Below are positions 10,462 to 19,663 of a stretch of 64,000 nt of DNA, piece by piece. The DNA comes from Streptococcus sp. 'caviae' (GTDB lineage Bacteria > Bacillota > Bacilli > Lactobacillales > Streptococcaceae). Both the position numbers and the translations under genes were made by a program. The first letter of the stretch is position 1. Each line of letters opens with the position of its first letter. The stretch spans positions 55,882 to 119,881 of the forward strand of contig NZ_MOWR01000007.1 of NCBI RefSeq assembly GCF_001937065.1, read 5' to 3'. Below the pieces are notes generated by a model. The model saw only the letters and a list, made by a program, of their open reading frames with translations, did no database searches and was not told the origin of the DNA.

Positions 10462-11709
10462 CTAAGCCTTGGAAGCTTTCTTAGCGCCTGCTTTTTTCTT
10501 AGGGTATTTGAAGTGTTTTTCCATTGCTTTTTCCTGATTGAGGCTGTTTTGGTAAGACATCGAAAGCACCAGACCGACACCGATTAAATTTGAAATCAGA
10601 GAGCTTCCGCCCTGAGAAATAAAGGGCAGCGGAATACCAGTCAGAGGCAAAATTCCAACGGCTGCTCCGATATTTTCAAAAATATGAAAGAGAATCATCA
10701 TGATAAAGCCAGTTGAAATGTAGGTATAAAATAAATTATTGGAAGCAAAGGTTACGCGCAGCATGCGGTAGATCAAAAGCAAATACAGGGCTAAAACGAT
10801 ACTGCCGCCGATAAAGCCAAAATTCTCAGCAATGACTGTAAAAATCATATCACTTTCACGCACAGGAACAGGCAAATCGACAACATTAAGTCCCTTACCA
10901 AACAAGCCACCGCTGCCAATCGAAATCATCCCTTGCGTCTGCTGATAGGCAATGCTACCGGCATAATCAAAGGGATTTAACCAGGCTGAAAGACGATTAA
11001 TCTGATAAGTGTCCATGCCCATGTGATGATAGAGAAACTCTTTTCCTCCCGGAACCAAAAAGACAACCATGAATAGCGCAGCTATAAGGATTGCTGCTCC
11101 TGCGACCGGCAAAATAATCTGCCAGGAAATACCGGCGATTAAAACCAGTCCGGCCAAAATGGCCATAAAGACCATAGCCGTTCCCAAATCTTTCTGTAAG
11201 GCCAGCAAAACCATAATCGGCAAGGTCAAGAGGGCAAACCACAGCAACAGCTTGCCATCTTCCCGCAAGTCTTTTTCCCCATCCTTATATTTCTGCTTAA
11301 AGCTGACGGTCAGACGCGCCAGTATTAAAATATAAGAAATCTTCATGAATTCCGAAGGCTGAAAGAGCGTGACGGAGCCAATGGAAACCCAGTTTTTGGC
11401 ACCAGTTGAAGCTACTAGTTCCGGACTGTAAAAAATCAAGGGGAGAATCATCAGGATAAGGCCCAGGCCGTATAAATACGGTGTGATTTTCCAGAGAAAC
11501 TCTGTGCTAAAAAGCATGACAACAAAACTAATGGCAGCTCCCATAACCAGCCAGATCATCTGCTGCCCCATGACAAGAAGAATCTTATTGGGGTAGTCAT
11601 GAATGGTTGCCGTATAAACAGAATAAAGTCCAATAAGTACTAAAAAGAAGACTGGTAAAATAAGAGAATAATCAACTCGACTGTCAATAGGTTTTTTTTT
11701 CGTTGCCAT
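10462..11709 (-). CDS. rodA: SEDS peptidoglycan polymerase RodA
   Basis: Membrane glycosyltransferase that builds peripheral (sidewall) peptidoglycan with a class B PBP. The 415-residue protein has about ten membrane helices. Family motifs are QPSEFMKISYILILAR near residue 115, ALQKDLGTAMVF in the middle, and a C-terminal GILPLTGIPLPFISQGGSS. The start MATKKKPIDSRVDYSLILPVF is typical of RodA rather than the cell-division paralogue FtsW. A short basic tail rich in Lys and Ala follows the last helix. It lies upstream of the HAD-gyrB pair, separated from it by the palindrome at 10354-10400. Confidence 0.9.
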   Translation of the reverse strand: MATKKKPIDSRVDYSLILPVFFLVLIGLYSVYTATIHDYPNKILLVMGQQMIWLVMGAAISFVVMLFSTEFLWKITPYLYGLGLILMILPLIFYSPELVASTGAKNWVSIGSVTLFQPSEFMKISYILILARLTVSFKQKYKDGEKDLREDGKLLLWFALLTLPIMVLLALQKDLGTAMVFMAILAGLVLIAGISWQIILPVAGAAILIAALFMVVFLVPGGKEFLYHHMGMDTYQINRLSAWLNPFDYAGSIAYQQTQGMISIGSGGLFGKGLNVVDLPVPVRESDMIFTVIAENFGFIGGSIVLALYLLLIYRMLRVTFASNNLFYTYISTGFIMMILFHIFENIGAAVGILPLTGIPLPFISQGGSSLISNLIGVGLVLSMSYQNSLNQEKAMEKHFKYPKKKAGAKKASKA

Positions 11710-11892
11710 GCTTGCTCCTAAGAATGTTATAGAAAATATTATATCATTTTTATCACTTCATCGTGTCTTAAAAACTAAAATCCTGTGACAAATATTAAAG
11801 TGGTCATTGAACAGATTGAACCACTTTTCTGTGCTGCATTTGCCTGCCAGCTTTCTGATACTTGCCAAGCACAAATCTAAAGATGGATATAC

Positions 11893-11950
11893 TAAAAAAG
11901 CCCTTTGCTGCAAGTCAATTCTTATTGACTGCTGTCCAAAAGGCTTTGTT
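11893..11950 (-). terminator. Probable terminator downstream of tRNA-Arg
   Basis: On the minus strand AAAGCCTTTTGG pairs with the CAAAGGGCTTTTTT end, enclosing a second hairpin GCAGTCAAT/ATTGACTTGC, and ends in a T run. It lies downstream of the tRNA gene. The rest of 11710-12050 shows a weak hairpin at 11797-11828 and no convincing gene. Confidence 0.6.
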
Positions 11951-12050
11951 TTATTTACAGGACAAAATTTTTTATCTCCAAAAATAAGCGACTTATTTCA
12001 ACAATCACTATCGCTTAAATGCTCTAAAATCGCTCATTAAAATTTCAAAA

Positions 12051-12122
12051 TATCCCCTGCCGGAATCGAACCAGCAACTGCTTCTTAGGAGGAAGATGTT
12101 ATATCCATTTAACTAAGGGGAC
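12051..12122 (-). tRNA. tRNA-Arg (anticodon CCT)
   Basis: A 72-nt cloverleaf: acceptor GTCCCCT/AGGGGAT with a first G-U pair, D arm AGTTAAATGGATATAAC, anticodon loop CTCCTAA (CCT at 12089-12087), T arm with GGTTCGATTCC. No CCA is encoded. The outermost anticodon-stem pair looks mismatched. It reads AGG codons. tRNA genes are common integration sites, but I see no integrase or attachment repeat nearby. Confidence 0.93.
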
Positions 12123-12208
12123 AATCTGCTTTTTCTATTGTACCCTAGACAAAAAAGGAATGCAAGCCTTATTTGCCGGATAAAGAATAGTCCTGTAAAT
12201 TTTGAAAA

Positions 12209-12243
12209 TTTAAAAAGGCCTCGCTAATGAAGACCTTTTTAAA
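12209..12243 (-). terminator. Terminator of rplS
   Basis: TTTAAAAAGG...CCTTTTTAAA hairpin directly downstream of rplS; on the minus strand it ends with a T run. Confidence 0.8.
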
Positions 12244-12249
12244 TGATTT

Positions 12250-12594
12250 TTACTGACGTTCTTTGATACGTGCAGCCTTACCTTGCAATGCGCGCAGGTA
12301 GTAAAGTTTAGCACGGCGCACTTTACCATGACGAATGACTTCGATTTTTTCAACACGCGGTGTGTGAATAGGGAAAGTACGTTCAACTCCGACACCGCTT
12401 GAAATCTTACGAACAGTGTACATTTCTGAAATTCCTTGACCTTTGCGGGAAATAACAACCCCTTCAAAGATCTGGATACGTTCGCGGTTTCCTTCGACAA
12501 CCTTGGCGTGAACACGGACAGTGTCACCAGGACGGAAACTTGGAATATCAGTGCGAAGCTGACCTTCTGTCAAACTTTGGATTAATGGATTCAT
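12250..12594 (-). CDS. rplS: 50S ribosomal protein L19
   Basis: Ribosomal protein at the 30S-50S interface. The 114-residue protein has the family segments [34 protein letters not shown], and the C-terminal [23 protein letters not shown] 12594 is preceded by AAGGAGAAG. It is a single-gene unit with its own leader (12601-12690) and terminator. Confidence 0.98.
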   Translation of the reverse strand: MNPLIQSLTEGQLRTDIPSFRPGDTVRVHAKVVEGNRERIQIFEGVVISRKGQGISEMYTVRKISSGVGVERTFPIHTPRVEKIEVIRHGKVRRAKLYYLRALQGKAARIKERQ

Positions 12595-12600
12595 TTTTTT

Positions 12601-12690
12601 CTTCTCCTTATCTTACTAATCATAAGAGCTCTGTCCCAGCGGATTAGTCGTTTTTGTGCGTCCATTGCACACAAAAAATATTGTAACAAA
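12601..12690 (-). promoter_or_regulatory. Possible L19 leader RNA with promoter
   Basis: Upstream of rplS on the minus strand a TACAAT -10 box is followed by a hairpin, TTTTTGTGTGC pairing with GCACAAAAA, ending about 70 nt before the start. Firmicutes are known to carry a structured L19 leader used for autoregulation. The position fits, but I cannot confirm the consensus by eye. The stretch 12691-12820 further upstream holds nothing I recognise. Confidence 0.4.
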
Positions 12691-12820
12691 ATCTGCAGCA
12701 GCTGTAAAGTAAAAGTTCACAAAAGTTTCAGTCCCGCTTGTTAAAAATCTTATTAAATGCTTAGCAGCGAAATCACCCTAAGATACACTTCATTATCTTC
12801 ATGGAAAGAATGACTTATTT

Positions 12821-14056
12821 TTACTGCTCTGCTGAATTTTCTCTGATCTTCTGGAGCGCATAGATAGACTGCCTGCGGTTCACAATATAGGCAAAAGTTG
12901 CTGCAATAAAGTAGGCTGGCAAATTCTGATAGCCAAAAACCTCTCCTCCAATAAAAATCGGAGCTAAAAAAGTATTGGTGGCACTGCCAAAAACGCTGAT
13001 GTAACCCAAAGCCGCAACCAGCTCAGCCGGCAAATGAAAGAAAGCGGCCAAGAAAACGCCCAGGGAAGAACCAATTGCAAATAAGGGTGTTACTTCACCG
13101 CCTTGAAAGCCGGCAGATAAGGTCAGAACGGTCAAAATTAATTTTAACAGCCAATCATAAACATAAATCTGCTGACCAGAAAAACTGGCCGCAATCAAAT
13201 TGGTTCCCAGTCCCGAATAACGTCCCTGATGAAGGCTTAGAAAAAGAATACTTAGCACTATTCCAGCCACTAAAATCCTCAAGTAGGGATTGGGAAACAG
13301 CCGTGCCTGCAGCTGTTTGATTTTTGCCAGGAGATAGGCAAAAAGATTTCCGGCCAAGCCAAAGAAAAGACCCAGAATAAGCAATTCTATAAAGAGTTTT
13401 GGGGTCAGCGAAAGAGGCTCAGAAATGACATGAGAAAATTTTTCCAGCCCAAGACTGTGTGAGGTCAGACTGGCAGTAAAAGAGGCAACAGTCATTGGCA
13501 CCAAAGCACCGAGGCCAAGATTGCCAACAATCAATACTTCTAGGGCAAATAGAATCGCAGCCATCGGTGTTTGAAAAAGACCTGCAAAGCCAGCTGCCAT
13601 TCCGGTAAGGAGAAAAATCCGCGATTTATTAGGAAAGTGAAAAAAGCGGCTGAACCAGTGAGAAACGGCGCCTCCCAGCTGCACCGCAACACCTTCGCGG
13701 CCGGCACTGCCGCCAAACAGATGGGTCAGCCAAGTTGTTACAACAGCCATCGGCACTAACCGTTTTGGAATCGTTTCTTCCTCGTCAAAACCAACCTCAA
13801 ACAACAGCCCCATGCCCTTGCTGCTTTTACCGCCGATAGTGCGGTAAGCATAGACAATCACTAAACCGATAAGTCCTAAAAAGGGCAGTAACTGCCAAGG
13901 ATATGCCGTTCTGACAGCAGTCAAATACAAAAGCACACGGCCAAATACAGCATCAATCGCTCCTGCAATGCCGCCTATAAGGATTCCCATTAAAGCCAGC
14001 AAAAGCAAGACTGAATAAGGGAGTTCCTTCGCTTCCTGAAGTTTCTTTTCAGTCAT
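12821..14056 (-). CDS. CLC-type fluoride/proton antiporter (second of tandem pair)
   Basis: CLC-family membrane transporter, 411 residues with about ten helices. Two features point to the fluoride-exporting CLC-F clade rather than to chloride channels: the first selectivity loop reads KGMG, with Met in place of the chloride-binding Ser of GSGIP, and the gating-glutamate loop reads GREGVAVQ (near residue 118). A second conserved segment GFQGGEVTPLFAIG follows. In S. mutans a tandem pair at this locus is known to give fluoride resistance (perA/perB). It lies 34 bp downstream of its paralogue. No fluoride riboswitch is visible. Confidence 0.85.
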   Translation of the reverse strand: MTEKKLQEAKELPYSVLLLLALMGILIGGIAGAIDAVFGRVLLYLTAVRTAYPWQLLPFLGLIGLVIVYAYRTIGGKSSKGMGLLFEVGFDEEETIPKRLVPMAVVTTWLTHLFGGSAGREGVAVQLGGAVSHWFSRFFHFPNKSRIFLLTGMAAGFAGLFQTPMAAILFALEVLIVGNLGLGALVPMTVASFTASLTSHSLGLEKFSHVISEPLSLTPKLFIELLILGLFFGLAGNLFAYLLAKIKQLQARLFPNPYLRILVAGIVLSILFLSLHQGRYSGLGTNLIAASFSGQQIYVYDWLLKLILTVLTLSAGFQGGEVTPLFAIGSSLGVFLAAFFHLPAELVAALGYISVFGSATNTFLAPIFIGGEVFGYQNLPAYFIAATFAYIVNRRQSIYALQKIRENSAEQ

Positions 14057-14090
14057 TCCATCTCCTTTTCAAAAAGATATTAGACCCTTT

Positions 14091-15308
14091 TTAAATCTTG
14101 GGGCTTGTTTTTTGGGCACCGTAAACGCTGATGTGTTTTTTAACAATGCTGGCAAAACAAACGACAATAAAAAAATAAGGAATGTTATCAAAGCCGAAAA
14201 TTTCACCGCCAATAAAAATCGGTGCTAAAAAGGTTCCCGTTCCGCTGCCGAAAACACTGGCATAGCCAAGAGCAGCAACAAAATCTGCCGGCAAATGGAA
14301 TAAGGGCGCAAGCACCGCACCAAGGGTCGCTCCAATTGTAAACATGGGCATTACCTCACCGCCTTGATAGCCTGCAGACAGGGTCAGAACTGTTAAAAGC
14401 AGTTTGAAAAACCAATCAAAAGGATAGACACCGCCGTCCTTTGAAAAACTGGCTGCAATCAGATCTGTACTCAAACCAGAGTAGCGTCCCATACCCAGCA
14501 CAATCAATAATGCACTGAGCAGCAGCCCCATTATCACTATGCGCTGGTAGGGTCTTCTAAAGCGCAGCACCAAGGCTAGCTTGGTTCTTCTTAATAAATA
14601 GGCAAAAAGAGTCCCTACAAGCCCAAACAATATGCCCAAAAGGGCAAATTTCAAAAAGAGCAGAGGATTGAGCTCCATATTGACCTCTATCAAGCGGGTA
14701 AATTTTTTCAATCCTAATAAATGCGAAGTATAACTTGCCGTATAAGCAGCCAGACAGGTAGGCAAAAGCGCAGCCAGCTCTAAACGGCCGATAACAAGAA
14801 CTTCAAGGGCAAAGAGTATGGCCGCTATGGGCGTTTGAAAGAGTCCTGCAAAACCTGCTGCAATTCCGATAATCAAAAAGCTTCTTGAAGATTCTTTAAA
14901 TGAAAAAATGGGAGAAAAGGCATGAGACAAGGCCGCTCCTATCTGGACAGCCACTCCTTCACGGCCGGCACTGCCGCCAAACAGATGGGTCAGCCAGGTT
15001 GAAAAAATGGCTAAGGGCACCAATCTTTTAGGAATAGCCGTTTCCTTCTCATCAGCGACATCAAAAACCAATCCCATTCCCTTAATACTTTTGCCGCCAA
15101 AATGATCATAAAGAAAAACAATCAAGAGGCCGGACAGGGGCAAAAAAGGAATGAGGAGCAAAAAATGACTGTCACGAAATACGGTCAAGGCATTCAAAAC
15201 AACACCAAAGACCATGTCAACAAGGCCGACCAGCAGGCCAACAAGAATGGCGGCCGCTGATACCAGCAATAAGCGGCCGTTTTTCTCCAAATCAAGAAAG
15301 GCTTTCAT
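14091..15308 (-). CDS. CLC-type fluoride/proton antiporter (first of tandem pair)
   Basis: Paralogue of the gene at 12821-14056 with the same signatures: SIKGMGLVFDV, GGSAGREGVAVQIGAALSH and GYQGGEVMPMFTIG. About 405 residues. Start ATG 15308 is preceded by GAGAGGG; a GTG two codons upstream is possible. The start lies inside the 3' end of the chorismate mutase gene (17-bp overlap), so the three genes form one minus-strand unit. Tandem duplication is the likely origin. Expected role: export of cytoplasmic fluoride, important for an oral organism exposed to it. Confidence 0.86.
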   Translation of the reverse strand: MKAFLDLEKNGRLLLVSAAAILVGLLVGLVDMVFGVVLNALTVFRDSHFLLLIPFLPLSGLLIVFLYDHFGGKSIKGMGLVFDVADEKETAIPKRLVPLAIFSTWLTHLFGGSAGREGVAVQIGAALSHAFSPIFSFKESSRSFLIIGIAAGFAGLFQTPIAAILFALEVLVIGRLELAALLPTCLAAYTASYTSHLLGLKKFTRLIEVNMELNPLLFLKFALLGILFGLVGTLFAYLLRRTKLALVLRFRRPYQRIVIMGLLLSALLIVLGMGRYSGLSTDLIAASFSKDGGVYPFDWFFKLLLTVLTLSAGYQGGEVMPMFTIGATLGAVLAPLFHLPADFVAALGYASVFGSGTGTFLAPIFIGGEIFGFDNIPYFFIVVCFASIVKKHISVYGAQKTSPKI

Positions 15309-15585
15309 CTGCACCCTCTCCCAATGTTTTTATCTGATAATCTCTTGAATGTTTGAGGATATCAGCAAAAGTCGCTAAAACAGCTGGACGGTAAGCTTCA
15401 TTGGCCACTAATTCGGCTACTCTTTGCAGCAGGAGCTGCTCACGTTCGGGATCCAGCACTGCCTTGCCGGTTGCTTTTTTGTAGGCCGCAACCTGGCTGA
15501 CCAAATCCATGCGCTTTTCCAAACAAGAAACTAATTCTCTGTCAATAGCATCAATCTGCTCTCTAATATCTTGTAAATCCATCAT
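15292..15585 (-). CDS. Chorismate mutase, AroQ class
   Basis: Converts chorismate to prephenate for Phe and Tyr synthesis. The 97-residue protein is all-helical AroQ type: MMDLQDIREQIDAIDRELVS, the active-site segment RMDLVSQVAAYKKATGKAVLDPERE (Arg and Lys residues) and a C-terminal helix with a conserved SRDYQ-like end (KHSRDYQIKTLG). It stands alone, with no fused prephenate dehydratase or DAHP synthase domain. It is the first gene of a unit with two CLC genes, an association seen in S. mutans relatives. Confidence 0.92.
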   Translation of the reverse strand: MMDLQDIREQIDAIDRELVSCLEKRMDLVSQVAAYKKATGKAVLDPEREQLLLQRVAELVANEAYRPAVLATFADILKHSRDYQIKTLGEGADESLS

Positions 15586-15605
15586 CTACTCCTTTGCTTC
15601 ATTAT

Positions 15606-15630
15606 AGCAAAAAAAAGGCCCTGCTTCTAG
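15606..15630 (-). terminator. Terminator of the TVP38-type gene
   Basis: AAGGGC...GGCCTT short hairpin followed on the minus strand by a run of eight T, overlapping the end of the gene. Confidence 0.65.
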
Positions 15631-16304
15631 CCCTTCTTTTGTTCAAAACCTTTATAAATAATCAAGCAGACAAGAATAACAGCAACAATGAAAAGGAGCT
15701 GTTTCACATCTCCCAGCATCAGGGCGTGGCCGCCGAAAGCATAGAGAACACTGGTCGGAGTTACTCCCAATATCAGGCAAAGCAGCCAGCGCTGCCGTGG
15801 TACCTTTGTATCAAGAACTGTATAATCCACCAAAAAAGACGGGATGAAAGGAATCATATAGCCCAATGTTAAAGCCAGATAAGGATTTTTAATCTGTGCA
15901 AGTTTATCCAGCCGCTCATTTAATCTGCTGTCTTTTTCTGTCAAATCTATGCGGGCCATGACTTGAATCAGGAAAAAATGCCCCAGCACATTGCCGCTGA
16001 TATTCATCAAAATACCCAACCAAGGTCCAAAAACCAGTCCGTTAAAAACAGACAGGACAGAGCTGGACAAAAACGGTATGGCAGACGTCAGGCCGGTTAA
16101 AAGGGTTAAAATGACAAAATTCAGTATATTTTCTGAACGCAGCTGCTGTTCAAAATCTTTAATGGTTCTTTGAGGATTAAAAAGCAACAGCCACCGATCC
16201 CAATATTGATAAAGAATAAAAGCAAGATAGGCAGCCATTATGACCAATCCCAGCCAAAGAAAGAAGCGGCTGACTTGCCTGTATTTGACAGATCTTTTTT
16301 TCAT
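15627..16304 (-). CDS. TVP38/TMEM64 (DedA-like) membrane protein
   Basis: A 225-residue integral membrane protein of the VTT-domain superfamily, whose bacterial members are linked to lipid scrambling or transport and membrane homeostasis. One helix at about 12-31 is followed by a re-entrant loop region (PFLSSSVLSVFNGLVFGPWLG), a helix with GNVLGHFFLI, then IPFIPSFLVDYTVL, a second loop typical of the family, and two C-terminal helices. The N-terminus is basic (MKKRSVKYRQ). Substrate unknown. It is transcribed alone, between a structured repeat (16338-16447) and its terminator. Confidence 0.8.
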   Translation of the reverse strand: MKKRSVKYRQVSRFFLWLGLVIMAAYLAFILYQYWDRWLLLFNPQRTIKDFEQQLRSENILNFVILTLLTGLTSAIPFLSSSVLSVFNGLVFGPWLGILMNISGNVLGHFFLIQVMARIDLTEKDSRLNERLDKLAQIKNPYLALTLGYMIPFIPSFLVDYTVLDTKVPRQRWLLCLILGVTPTSVLYAFGGHALMLGDVKQLLFIVAVILVCLIIYKGFEQKKG

Positions 16305-16337
16305 AGTTCATTTTTTCTAACAAGACACTCAAAAGGA

Positions 16338-16447
16338 AGAGAGTGGGAAAAAATCGGCTAAACCAACAAGTCTTACTCCCAACCACTGTGTTAAATATGT
16401 GATACTTCATAAATTGAAAGAGTTTGAGACTTTTGGCCCAAACTCTT
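16338..16447. repeat. Short copy of the AGAGTGGG structured repeat (R2)
   Basis: Begins AGAGTGGGAAAAAATCGG and ends GGCCCAAACTCTT. The core CCAACAAGTCTTACTCCC plus AACCACTG is identical to part of the larger copy at 53443-53775. The ends pair (AGAGT..GGG with CCC..ACTCTT), so it may also terminate sufB transcription. It has no coding capacity. Confidence 0.65.
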
Positions 16448-16465
16448 CCAGGCTGCTGCACGCTG

Positions 16466-17848
16466 TCAGCCGACTGAGCCTTCCATGCTCATGTTGATTA
16501 AAGCGTTTAGCTCTACCGCGTATTCCATGGGCAGCTCTTTTGTGATCGGATCCATGAATCCGTTGATAATCATGGCCGTAGCCTCTTCTTCACTGATTCC
16601 CCGGCTCATAATGTAATAGAGCTGTTCTTCAGATACCTTGGAAACCTTAGCTTCATGTTCCAAAGAGACATTTGAATTATGGATTTCATTGAACGGAATG
16701 GTGTCTGAACTGGACTCACCGTCCATCAAAATCGTATCGCATTCAATATGTGATTTAGACCCTGCACTGTCTCTGCCAAATTTAACCGTTCCGCGATAAT
16801 CTGTTTTGCCGCCGTCTTTGGCAACCGACTTTGAAATCAGCGTGCTGGATGTGTGGGGAGCATTATGGTAAACCTTGCAGCCGGCGTCCAGATGCTGACC
16901 GTAATTGGCAAAGGACATGGACAGAACGGACGTTCTGGCATGCGGGCCAGTTAAAATCGAACACGGATACTTCATATTGACCTTGCTGCCAAGATTGCCG
17001 TCAATCCATTCCAGCGTTCCGTTTTCTGCAACCGTACCGCGTTCGGTAACGAGATTGTAAACATTATCGGACCAGTTCTGAATAGTGGTATAGCGGAAAG
17101 AAGCATCGCGCTTGACAATAATTTCCACAGTGGCTGCATGCAGGCTGTTCGTTGAGTAGGTTGGCGCCGTACAGCCTTCAATATACTGAATGGAGGCTCC
17201 TTCTTCAACAATTATGAGAGAACGTTCAAATTGACCGGCATTTTCACCGTTAATCCGAAAATAGGTTTGTACAGGAATCTGACACTGAACGCCCTTGGGC
17301 ACATAAATGAAGGTTCCGCCTGACCAGACAGCACCGTTTAGTGCCGCAAATTTATGCTCAGCCGGCGAGACAACTGTCGCAAAATACTTTTTAACAAGGT
17401 CAGGATATTCCTGCAGGGCTGTGTCCGTATCCGTAAAAATAATCCCTTGCTTTTCAAATTCCTCTTTCATATTGTGGTAAACCACTTCTGATTCATATTG
17501 GGCTACTGCTCCAGACAGGAACTGGCGCTCTGCTTCCGGAATGCCCAGACGCTCGAAGGTTTTTTTAATGTTGTCAGGAACATCATCCCAGCTTCTGGAC
17601 GGCTGGCCGCTGAGCTTTTGATAATAAATGACATCATCAAAATTAATTCCGGCTAGATCCGGTCCCCAGCTAGGCATGGGCAGCTGATAAAAGAGCTTTA
17701 AACAGCGCAAACGATAGTCCAGCATCCACTCAGGCTCGTTTTTAATCTCAGAAATATTCCTGACAATTTCCTCTGTTAAGCCCTTGCCGGTTGAATAAAG
17801 GGGTTTTATATCGTCGTGAAAACCAAAGGCATAATCTCTATTTTTCAA
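16466..17848 (-). CDS. sufB: Fe-S cluster scaffold protein SufB
   Basis: Subunit of the SufBCD scaffold that assembles iron-sulfur clusters. The 460-residue protein is full length and has the conserved segments [28 protein letters not shown] (a conserved Cys) and, in the C-terminal half, [18 protein letters not shown] and [19 protein letters not shown] 17848 is used as start because GGTGAAGGAAA precedes it and the frame is closed upstream. In streptococci sufB normally ends a sufCDSUB operon; here it is alone, with no other suf gene in the window. It may be a second, independently regulated copy. Confidence 0.92.
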   Translation of the reverse strand: MKNRDYAFGFHDDIKPLYSTGKGLTEEIVRNISEIKNEPEWMLDYRLRCLKLFYQLPMPSWGPDLAGINFDDVIYYQKLSGQPSRSWDDVPDNIKKTFERLGIPEAERQFLSGAVAQYESEVVYHNMKEEFEKQGIIFTDTDTALQEYPDLVKKYFATVVSPAEHKFAALNGAVWSGGTFIYVPKGVQCQIPVQTYFRINGENAGQFERSLIIVEEGASIQYIEGCTAPTYSTNSLHAATVEIIVKRDASFRYTTIQNWSDNVYNLVTERGTVAENGTLEWIDGNLGSKVNMKYPCSILTGPHARTSVLSMSFANYGQHLDAGCKVYHNAPHTSSTLISKSVAKDGGKTDYRGTVKFGRDSAGSKSHIECDTILMDGESSSDTIPFNEIHNSNVSLEHEAKVSKVSEEQLYYIMSRGISEEEATAMIINGFMDPITKELPMEYAVELNALINMSMEGSVG

Positions 17849-17883
17849 TTTCCTTCACCTCACAGTAAGATCTAAAAATTAGT

Positions 17884-17911
17884 GAAAGCGCTCGCTTTCG
17901 TTCTCATTATA
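17884..17911 (-). promoter_or_regulatory. sufB promoter with palindrome at the start site
   Basis: The minus-strand -10 TATAAT (17911-17906) is followed 6 bp on by the inverted repeat GAAAGCG-2-CGCTTTC (17884-17899), right where transcription would start. This looks like a repressor operator. It is cre-like but does not fit the CcpA consensus fully. Confidence 0.55.
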
Positions 17912-17968
17912 CTCCTTTTCTGATGAAAATTCAGGTCTGCGGCTCTCAAAGGCTGCATTAGCCATAAT

Positions 17969-18026
17969 AAAAAGCCGCAAGCTGCTGGTTAACAATAACA
18001 TGTTAATGCCTAAAGCAGCTCACGGC
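17969..18026 (-). terminator. Terminator of the flavodoxin gene
   Basis: GCCGTGAGCTGC pairs with GCAGCTTGCGGC, then TTTTTATT on the minus strand. The long loop holds a second inverted repeat, TTAACA/TGTTAA. Confidence 0.75.
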
Positions 18027-18041
18027 CTCAGTATATCTTAT

Positions 18042-18485
18042 CTAGCCGACCTTATTGGAAATCTCTTCTGCAAAACGTTCCAGATTATCAATATCTTCAT
18101 CCTCTGCTGCCAAATCAACCTTGACAGAATCGGCTCCCTTGGTGGCACCCGTTCCTTCAAAGGCCAGTTCAAAATCATCAACAGATTTGCAAAAATCATC
18201 GTAGAAAGTATCACCAGAACCAACAACACCGTAAATCTTACCTGAAAGGTCAAGGTCTTGCAGATCTTCATAGAAATCTACAATCTCATCAGGAAGATCA
18301 CCGTCACCGTAAGTATAGCTGGCTACAATTGCAATATCGGCATCCTGAAACTCATCGGCATCTACTGTCGTACACTCATCCACATCAACCGTGTGCCCTA
18401 ATTCCTCTAACTTTTGAGCGACAATGTCAGCAATTTCCTCTGTATTTCCCGTCATACTAGCAAAAACAATTTTAGCGAAAGCCAT
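18042..18485 (-). CDS. Flavodoxin
   Basis: Small FMN electron carrier of 147 residues. The phosphate-binding loop is SMTGNTEEIAD at residues 10-20, and the isoalloxazine-flanking loops are SYTYGDGDLPDE and GSGDTFYDDFCKS. It is acidic, as expected. ATG 18485 (MAFAKIVFASMTGNTE) follows GGAGGG at 6 nt; upstream codons of the open frame have no RBS. It is transcribed with or just downstream of adenosine deaminase (gap 48 bp). Partners are unknown here. Confidence 0.94.
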   Translation of the reverse strand: MAFAKIVFASMTGNTEEIADIVAQKLEELGHTVDVDECTTVDADEFQDADIAIVASYTYGDGDLPDEIVDFYEDLQDLDLSGKIYGVVGSGDTFYDDFCKSVDDFELAFEGTGATKGADSVKVDLAAEDEDIDNLERFAEEISNKVG

Positions 18486-18545
18486 AATTCCCTCCAAAAT
18501 AATAGTAACTTGATTATATCACAGTTTAATCACTTTTAAAATATC

Positions 18546-19562
18546 TTAGTCAATCTCCTGATAAGCTGCTGCCAGTGCCGCTAAAAGCTCGGCCTTTTCA
18601 GCTGCAGAGGCAAAAGAAGCCTCAATAGCATTCTGATTAAAGTGGTAAAAATCTGCCTGACTGGTCCCAAAATAATCCGCAAATAGCTGGTATTCCTTTG
18701 TTAAACTGGTATTGGAGACAGTGCGGTTATCGGTATTAATCGTCAGTTTTGCACCAGCTTCATAGAGTTCCTGATAGGGAAAAGCTGCTAGAGATTTGGC
18801 CGCCTTGGTTTGAAGGTTGCTGGTCAGACAAAGCTCGGCTGTTACCTCATTTTTAACAAAGTCTGCTATCAATTCGGGATGATCGTGGATAGCGGTAACA
18901 TGCCCCAAACGTTTGAGTCCCAGAGCGATAGACTGAGCAATGTGGCTGGGGCAGCCGCACTCGCCGGCATGAAAAGTCATAGGCCGCTCTAAACTCTGTG
19001 TATAGCGGATGAGCTCAGCTATATCTTCCGGCGGGAAATCATGCTCATTGCCGGCAAAGTCAAAACCAGCATAGTCCAGTCCTTCTGCAGCACTAATCTG
19101 CCCAAAAATATCTTTTGTCAGCTGCTGAGACGACTGCCTCATACCGCAGATCAAGGCCTTAGCGACAATACCAAAGTCAGCCTGAGCCTGCTTCAGGCCC
19201 TCTTCTACCGCTTCCACTGTCTGAACAGCTGTCAACCCCTTATCCATGGACAGCTCAGGTGCAAACCGAATCTCAATATAAATAACATGTTCGGCAGCAG
19301 CCTGTCTGGCCACATCATAGGCTGCCAGACGAAGAGCTTCCTTGGTCTGCAGCAGCGGACGGATAATATCAAAGGTCCTTAGGTAATCAACAAGACTTTC
19401 TGTTTTTTCAGGGGCTGTCACCAATTTTGAAAGCTCGGTGTCCGATTGCGGCAAAGCAATATCTGCCAGAGCAGCCAATCTTCTGATTGCCTCCAAAGAC
19501 AAAGAGCCGTCCAAATGACAGTGCAACTCTGCTTTTGCTAAATGATATAAGCTATTTCCCAT
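18546..19562 (-). CDS. add: Adenosine deaminase
   Basis: Deaminates adenosine and deoxyadenosine to inosine in purine salvage. The 338-residue amidohydrolase has the Zn-ligand motif [13 protein letters not shown] near residue 10, the catalytic segment [11 protein letters not shown] near 197, the conserved [13 protein letters not shown] region and a late [12 protein letters not shown] motif with the second Asp pair. Length is normal for bacterial enzymes. It is followed by flavodoxin on the same strand. Confidence 0.95.
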   Translation of the reverse strand: MGNSLYHLAKAELHCHLDGSLSLEAIRRLAALADIALPQSDTELSKLVTAPEKTESLVDYLRTFDIIRPLLQTKEALRLAAYDVARQAAAEHVIYIEIRFAPELSMDKGLTAVQTVEAVEEGLKQAQADFGIVAKALICGMRQSSQQLTKDIFGQISAAEGLDYAGFDFAGNEHDFPPEDIAELIRYTQSLERPMTFHAGECGCPSHIAQSIALGLKRLGHVTAIHDHPELIADFVKNEVTAELCLTSNLQTKAAKSLAAFPYQELYEAGAKLTINTDNRTVSNTSLTKEYQLFADYFGTSQADFYHFNQNAIEASFASAAEKAELLAALAAAYQEID

Positions 19563-19663
19563 TGTATCACTCCACTTTCGTATTGCTATCTATGATAACA
19601 TATTTTAGTTGATTTTATCTTTTTTCTATGATATATTTTGAAAACATCTGGAAAGGAGAAACG

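Noticed and set aside
11807..12040. Plus-strand open frame of 77 codons between rodA and tRNA-Arg
   Set aside because: No RBS, no recognisable composition, and it runs across the hairpins at 11797-11950; more likely chance.
12051..12122. Integrated element attached to tRNA-Arg
   Set aside because: No integrase and no repeat of the tRNA 3' end seen nearby.
15300..15620. Fluoride riboswitch near the CLC genes
   Set aside because: No crcB-type motif recognised in the short gaps; the genes overlap chorismate mutase.
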